A stretch of DNA of 8,267 nucleotides from JBCDGH01 sp038751365. Lineage in GTDB: Bacteria > Patescibacteriota > JACMRA01. The DNA is taken from assembly GCA_038751365.1 (NCBI GenBank), contig JBCDGH010000039.1:1-8267 (forward strand), in the 5' to 3' direction. The notes below the pieces were generated by a model that saw only the letters and a program-made list of their open reading frames with translations, ran no database searches and was not told the DNA's origin. Shown here piece by piece: positions 4,914 through 8,267 of this stretch. Position 1 is the first letter of the stretch. Every line of letters starts with the position of its first letter. Made by a program: the position numbers and the translations under genes.

Positions 4914-6458
4914 ATGCATATCCAAACTCAACTGAATGATTTAAGTGTGAATATAAAACCAAACATTTGTTACTTCGGTACTGTACGCAGTCAAAAAAAC
5001 ACTAAGTCTTTTGGAATTTTACAGGAAGATCGTCGTAAACATATGTACGTCTTGGGTAAGACTGGTATGGGTAAGACTACTTTGCTTCAAAACATGATAT
5101 TACAGGATATCTATAACGGTTTTGGGGTTTGCTTTATTGACCCACATGGCGACTCGGCAGAATATATCTTGGACAGAATACCTAGTCACCGTCAAAACGA
5201 CATTGTGTATTTCAACCCAGCCGATACTGATTTCCCGATAGGGTTGAATATGTTGGAGTCACAAAGGGGCGAAGAGCGCTTTTTGATTGCCTCAGGCTTA
5301 ATTGCGATTTTTCATCGGCTTTGGTCTGGAATGTGGTCTGCTAGAATGGAGTATATACTTAACAATACTCTGCTAGCTCTTTTAGAAACACCTGGCAATA
5401 CTTTATTGAGTGTCATACAAATGCTCACCAATATTGATTACCGAAAGAAGGTAGTGTCTTCAATTACTGACCCGCTAGTAAGGAACTTTTGGACTAAAGA
5501 ATTTGCTGGCTTTAACGAACGATATAAACAAGAAGCTATTAGCCCAATACTCAATAAAATTGGGCAATTTCTATCTAATGACTTGATAAGAAACATAGTT
5601 GGTCAAAAGCAGAGCACATTTGATTTTAGAGGTATTATAGATAATCAAAAAATATTAATTGTTAATTTATCCAAAGGAAGATTGGGTGAAGACAATTCCA
5701 ATATGTTGGGTAGTTTAATTGTAAACAAGCTACAGCTAGCTGCTCTAAGTAGAGTAGATGTTCGAGAGCAACAACGAAACGACTTTTATTTATATGTTGA
5801 CGAGTTCCAGAATTTTACTACTGACAGCTTTGCAACAATTCTTAGTGAAGCCCGTAAATATAGATTGAATTTAGTGTTAGCCCACCAATATATATCTCAA
5901 CTATCGGAAAGTGGCAACGAAAAAATTAGAAACGCCATATTTGGAAATATAGGAACTATAGTCTCTTTCAGAGTAGGTTCTGATGATGCTCAAATGCTAG
6001 TCAAAGAATTTAGTCCTATATTTGAGTCTGAAGATTTTATCAGCCTTGATAGATTCAAAATTGCTCTAACCCTTTCTATTAACAACAAAAAAAGTAAAGG
6101 TTTTTTAGCCGAGACACTTGCTCCTATTTTTGATAAAATGAATGGCAGACTACATATCAACTTACAGCACTCTAGGCAAAAGTATGGGATTCCTAAGCAA
6201 CAAGTCGCACAGCAAATAAGTCAGATTATGACTTCCAAACTGACATCTTCTATAACTGACTTAAGTGAACATGATGAGAGAGCTAATCAGACAAACCACA
6301 ACTTATCTGAAAATAGTAGATACAGTAGCAGTCTAGCTGCCTTGAAAATGTCTAAAAAAAAGATAGAAGCTAAGGAAGCACCAAAATTGATGGTAGGTAG
6401 TAAGCAGGTGGAAGATATAAATCTTGAGGAAGAGCAGCTATTTGGCTTACCTAATTAG
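4914..6458 (+). CDS. VirD4/TraG-like type IV secretion ATPase (coupling-protein-like)
   Basis: This 514-residue protein belongs to the VirD4/TraG/HerA group of hexameric RecA-fold ATPases, which bring DNA or protein substrates to a type IV secretion channel. Landmarks: FGILQEDRRKHMYVLG (33-48) leading into Walker A GKTGMGKTT (48-56), FIDPHGD (74-80), Walker B YLYVDE with Asp296 and Glu297, SEARKYRLNLVLAHQY (311-326) and FRVGSDDAQ (352-360). No membrane helices precede the ATPase domain, unlike classical VirD4, so it is probably cytoplasmic or needs a partner for membrane attachment. Residues after about 420 are polar, rich in Ser, Gln and Lys, and probably disordered. The ATG at 4914 is used; no Shine-Dalgarno site is visible. 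No relaxase or VirB4 is adjacent. The tail overlaps the convergent ParB-like gene by 8 bp. A DNA-translocase role outside secretion is possible. Confidence 0.85.
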   Translation: MHIQTQLNDLSVNIKPNICYFGTVRSQKNTKSFGILQEDRRKHMYVLGKTGMGKTTLLQNMILQDIYNGFGVCFIDPHGDSAEYILDRIPSHRQNDIVYFNPADTDFPIGLNMLESQRGEERFLIASGLIAIFHRLWSGMWSARMEYILNNTLLALLETPGNTLLSVIQMLTNIDYRKKVVSSITDPLVRNFWTKEFAGFNERYKQEAISPILNKIGQFLSNDLIRNIVGQKQSTFDFRGIIDNQKILIVNLSKGRLGEDNSNMLGSLIVNKLQLAALSRVDVREQQRNDFYLYVDEFQNFTTDSFATILSEARKYRLNLVLAHQYISQLSESGNEKIRNAIFGNIGTIVSFRVGSDDAQMLVKEFSPIFESEDFISLDRFKIALTLSINNKKSKGFLAETLAPIFDKMNGRLHINLQHSRQKYGIPKQQVAQQISQIMTSKLTSSITDLSEHDERANQTNHNLSENSRYSSSLAALKMSKKKIEAKEAPKLMVGSKQVEDINLEEEQLFGLPN

Positions 6459-7137
6459 AAGACTCTAAAACTTTAGCTATAACCTCTTGAACACTTGGAT
6501 CAGAGACATAGTTTGAGTTGAAGCGATTTTGTAATAAAGATTTCACATTACTATATGTTCTTATCAGTAATTTTAGACTATGCTGTAGGGCAATTTTCCC
6601 CTCTTCATCTTTAGCATGCCTGATATAACCCCTAATTAAATCGTAAACAACATGAGCTTCACACTCTGGTAATAGTTCAAACTCATTTTCTGGATACCAA
6701 ACCCATATTTTTTGAGCTTTATGCAAAATTTTACCTAGCAACCTGTGAGTACCGTCTAATACTAGAAAATTATCACCACTCTGATTATTTCTTACTAAAA
6801 TCGGTTCTTCAGAGTAAGACGCGTATTTTTCAATTACTGCTCGTACTTTTTGATCTGTATTCATCAAATCTATAAGCTTGCTAGGCAGACCGTCACACTT
6901 TTCTTTGAGAATTATATTTAACTCTGGAGAAGTTCCAGTAAATTTTATTTTGTTAATTTCAAGGTGAATTTTACTCCAAACTATATTTGAGTTACCAAAA
7001 TAATCTCCTAACCAATTTAATCTATGACCAGCAAATAGTTTGATTATCTCTCTGGGATTGTTTTTTAAAATATTTAAAGATTTCTGTTGCTCATGCTCAG
7101 CTAAATCAGCTAGATACTTTTCGAAGTCTGTTTTCAT
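6451..7137 (-). CDS. Hypothetical protein with ParB/sulfiredoxin-like motif, 228 aa
   Basis: I do not recognise the whole protein. Residues 110-136 read as EEPILVRNN, a short turn, then FLVLDGTHRLLGKI, with LDGTHR at 127-132. This resembles the 'pI.v.....vldGxHRl.A' core of the ParB/sulfiredoxin fold, which binds nucleotide in ParB partition proteins and occurs in nucleases and enzymes as well. The first 90 residues are helical and charged, and the C-terminal 60 residues are helical, with no visible helix-turn-helix. It is soluble with no signal peptide. The stop lies inside the VirD4-like gene (8-bp overlap, opposite strand). The ATG at 7137 lacks a Shine-Dalgarno site. The gene is very likely real; the fold call is tentative and no function can be given. 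Confidence 0.7.
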   Translation of the reverse strand: MKTDFEKYLADLAEHEQQKSLNILKNNPREIIKLFAGHRLNWLGDYFGNSNIVWSKIHLEINKIKFTGTSPELNIILKEKCDGLPSKLIDLMNTDQKVRAVIEKYASYSEEPILVRNNQSGDNFLVLDGTHRLLGKILHKAQKIWVWYPENEFELLPECEAHVVYDLIRGYIRHAKDEEGKIALQHSLKLLIRTYSNVKSLLQNRFNSNYVSDPSVQEVIAKVLESSN

Positions 7138-7144
7138 ATCTAAT

Positions 7145-7173
7145 GCTTACTAAGGATTTTACTAATTAGTCAA
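7145..7173 (-). promoter_or_regulatory. Putative promoter of the ParB-like gene with palindrome
   Basis: On the minus strand TTGACT (7173-7168) lies 36 nt before the start codon, the same distance as the TTGACA boxes of rsmA and trpS. It overlaps a perfect 10-bp palindrome ACTAATTAGT (7161-7170). The hexamer 17 bp downstream (GTAAGC) is a poor -10, so the call is weak. Confidence 0.3.
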
Positions 7174-7242
7174 CGTCGTCTACATTCTAAGAAGTACAAA
7201 TCTGTGCTTATTTCCATATAAAAAAATTTGAGGTATGTAGTT

Positions 7243-7271
7243 TTGACTTTTTTAATAAATTGCTTTGTGAT
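7243..7271 (+). promoter_or_regulatory. Possible promoter of the four-helix membrane protein gene
   Basis: TTGACT (7243-7248), 17 bp, TGTGAT (7266-7271, 4 of 6). A TATAGT at 7272-7277 looks better as a -10 but is 23 bp from the -35. The remaining part of the 199-bp gap (7138-7336) holds no ORF of note, no tRNA and no terminator that I can see. Confidence 0.25.
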
Positions 7272-7336
7272 TATAGTTAGTTAAATTCATCTGCTTAGAG
7301 TAGATAAGTAAATTATGAATTTATTTAGTATTATTT

Positions 7337-7813
7337 ATGTTTGATAATTACAAGAAAGTAGCACCAAAAATTATATCAGTCTTATGGGGGTTGTGGGGAC
7401 TCTATTTTGTTGTTATAGGTTTTGCTTTGGTCGGTGTTACTTATTGGAGTGACAAATCTTTTATAGCAGAAGCAATAGATTCAGTTGTCGGAGTAGAGTT
7501 TTCAGGTCGACAGTTAGATATTATCACACTAGTGCTTTTTGACGCTGGGTACAATTTTATATGGGCAGGAGCAGTTGCATTTATCTCTTCTTTCTTTATT
7601 TGGAAAAGAAATATATATGCAATGTTCTTAGCTACACTTGTAGGTTGTTTTATAGAACTGCCAATATTTTTACCCTCTCCTGCAGAAATAGAATATACAC
7701 GAACAGTGGGAACAATTATACCTACTTTAGGAGCTTGGATTGCAATTATACTTTCAATACACTTTATTTATTCTGACAAACAAAATTCTAAGAAGGTTCT
7801 AACTGAAGTTTAA
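7337..7813 (+). CDS. Hypothetical four-helix membrane protein, 158 aa
   Basis: No family is recognised. Four hydrophobic segments are visible: about 12-36 (LWGLWGLYFVVIGFALVG within it), 66-88, 93-112 and 124-145. The N-terminus (MFDNYKKVAPK) and the C-terminal tail (SDKQNSKKVLTEV) are charged and probably both cytoplasmic. Aromatic residues cluster at helix ends, notably in the first helix. The loop 37-60 is acidic. The ATG at 7337 is the first in frame after a TGA at 7316-7318, with no Shine-Dalgarno site. It stands alone: the ParB-like gene diverges from it and the secreted repeat protein downstream has its own promoter. It may be a small integral membrane protein of any role. Confidence 0.75.
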   Translation: MFDNYKKVAPKIISVLWGLWGLYFVVIGFALVGVTYWSDKSFIAEAIDSVVGVEFSGRQLDIITLVLFDAGYNFIWAGAVAFISSFFIWKRNIYAMFLATLVGCFIELPIFLPSPAEIEYTRTVGTIIPTLGAWIAIILSIHFIYSDKQNSKKVLTEV

Positions 7814-7885
7814 GAAAAGGTTACTCTTAAAGCTAATCCAAGTAATACTCGTGCTCACCTAAGTTATCTACTAATTTACAGTTTG

Positions 7886-7916
7886 AGGCAAGGCGCCTAG
7901 TAGCTATTGCCTAGTA
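7886..7916. promoter_or_regulatory. Nested repeats over the -35 of the secreted-protein gene
   Basis: AGGCAA (7886-7891) and TTGCCT (7907-7912) form perfect inverted arms. A direct repeat GCCTAGTA occurs at 7895-7902 and 7909-7916, and AGGCGCCT (7891-7898) and TAGCTA (7901-7906) are palindromes. The stretch is GC-richer than its surroundings and its right arm is the -35 box, so binding here would block the promoter. An operator is likely but unproven. Confidence 0.45.
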
Positions 7917-7935
7917 CTTAAAACTATAGTATACT
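7907..7935 (+). promoter_or_regulatory. Sigma70-type promoter of the secreted repeat protein gene
   Basis: TTGCCT (7907-7912, 4 of 6 to TTGACA), an exact 17-bp spacer and TATACT (7930-7935, 5 of 6 to TATAAT). RNA would start near 7942, about 28 nt before the GTG. This is the best-formed promoter in the window. Confidence 0.65.
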
Positions 7936-7970
7936 TAGTTGTCTAAAATAAACATACATAAAAAATCTTC

Positions 7971-8267
7971 GTGCCAGTTTCTAAAAAAGCTTTGTTCTTA
8001 AGACTGCTATTTGTTAGTTTGTTTTTAATATCAAGTGCAAACAGTGTCGGAATTTTTGCGCAAACCAACACGCCGAACACAGGTAGAACAGATACTGCCA
8101 TTATTACCATTGAAATATTCCCTGCGGTCAATCAGCCACCAGACGCAGTAGATGATACTAAAGAAACTGAGTATGGAGAAACTACTACAGTCGATGTTTT
8201 AGAAAATGATACTGATCCAGAGAATGATGGTTTAGATGTAATTTCTACTACTGATCCCGTAAATGGA
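7971..8267 (+). CDS. Secreted cadherin/Ig-like repeat protein, N-terminal part (3' end outside window)
   Basis: The frame is open from 7971 to the window end (99 codons) with no stop. The start is a GTG, as the upstream in-frame TAA (7959-7961) leaves no ATG. The N-terminus is a classical Sec signal peptide: Lys5-Lys6, a hydrophobic core at about 7-22 and likely cleavage after Ala30 (IFA|Q) or Ser25 (ANS|V). A Thr/Asn-rich linker follows. From residue 54, NQPPDAVDDT, then VDVLENDTDPENDGLDV (74-90) and a trailing PVNG match the bacterial cadherin-like/Ig-like (Big_9, tandem-95) repeat, whose Asp/Asn-rich loop binds calcium in related domains. Such repeats usually occur many times in long surface adhesins, so most of the gene probably lies beyond the edge. 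No Shine-Dalgarno site is visible. Confidence 0.85.
   Translation, partial: MPVSKKALFLRLLFVSLFLISSANSVGIFAQTNTPNTGRTDTAIITIEIFPAVNQPPDAVDDTKETEYGETTTVDVLENDTDPENDGLDVISTTDPVNG

Noticed and set aside
7561..7776. 71-codon frame on the plus strand
   Set aside because: Alternative frame inside the four-helix membrane protein; Cys- and Tyr-rich, not protein-like.
7943..8131. 62-codon frame on the minus strand
   Set aside because: Antisense to the signal peptide and first repeat of the secreted protein, which has a coherent domain order and a promoter.

Overview
The window is AT-rich (by eye about two-thirds A+T), gene-dense and uses the standard bacterial code: no reading frame contains an internal TGA, and only trpS ends in TGA. 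It combines housekeeping genes (rsmA, a glycolytic GAPDH, trpS) with a PrgI-family membrane protein and a soluble VirD4/TraG-like ATPase. That mix, the small intergenic gaps, the rarity of Shine-Dalgarno sites and the scattered type IV secretion-like genes suggest a Patescibacteria/CPR-type genome. This lineage is an inference from gene content; there is no rRNA to settle it.

Layout. 1-150: the 3' end of an IS5-type transposase and probably the right end of its insertion sequence. 169-561 (+): a small unknown ORF directly beside the IS end. 578-1405 (-): rsmA. 1406-1481: a short divergent control region with a dyad and a 9-bp tandem repeat. 1482-2075 (+): PrgI-family protein. 2087-3088 (-): gap. 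3162-3704 (-): unknown membrane protein. 3730-4773 (-): trpS, probably co-transcribed with the membrane protein, which follows it after 25 bp and has a clear ribosome-binding site. 4774-4913: a divergent control region with two dyads. 4914-6458 (+): VirD4/TraG-like ATPase. 6451-7137 (-): protein with a ParB/sulfiredoxin-like motif, overlapping the ATPase gene tail to tail. 7337-7813 (+): four-helix membrane protein. 7907-7935: the best sigma70-type promoter of the window. 7971 to the end (+): 5' part of a gene for a secreted protein with a cadherin/Ig-like repeat, started by GTG and cut off by the window edge.

How it fits together. rsmA, gap and trpS serve ribosome maturation, glycolysis and tRNA charging. 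PrgI and the VirD4-like ATPase would belong to a type IV secretion or DNA-transfer machine whose other parts (notably a VirB4 ATPase) are not here. The secreted repeat protein is a likely cell-surface adhesin. Three genes lack any assignable function.

Regulation. TTGAC(A/T) boxes lie 35, 36 and 39 nt upstream of the start codons of rsmA, the ParB-like gene and trpS, and none of these has a Shine-Dalgarno site, which suggests leaderless or nearly leaderless messages. Three intergenic regions carry short perfect dyads on or beside such boxes. I saw no convincing intrinsic terminator: the convergent pairs are separated by 16 bp, by 11 bp, or overlap by 8 bp. No rRNA, tRNA, CRISPR array or riboswitch was recognised, and no stretch over 300 bp lacks a gene.
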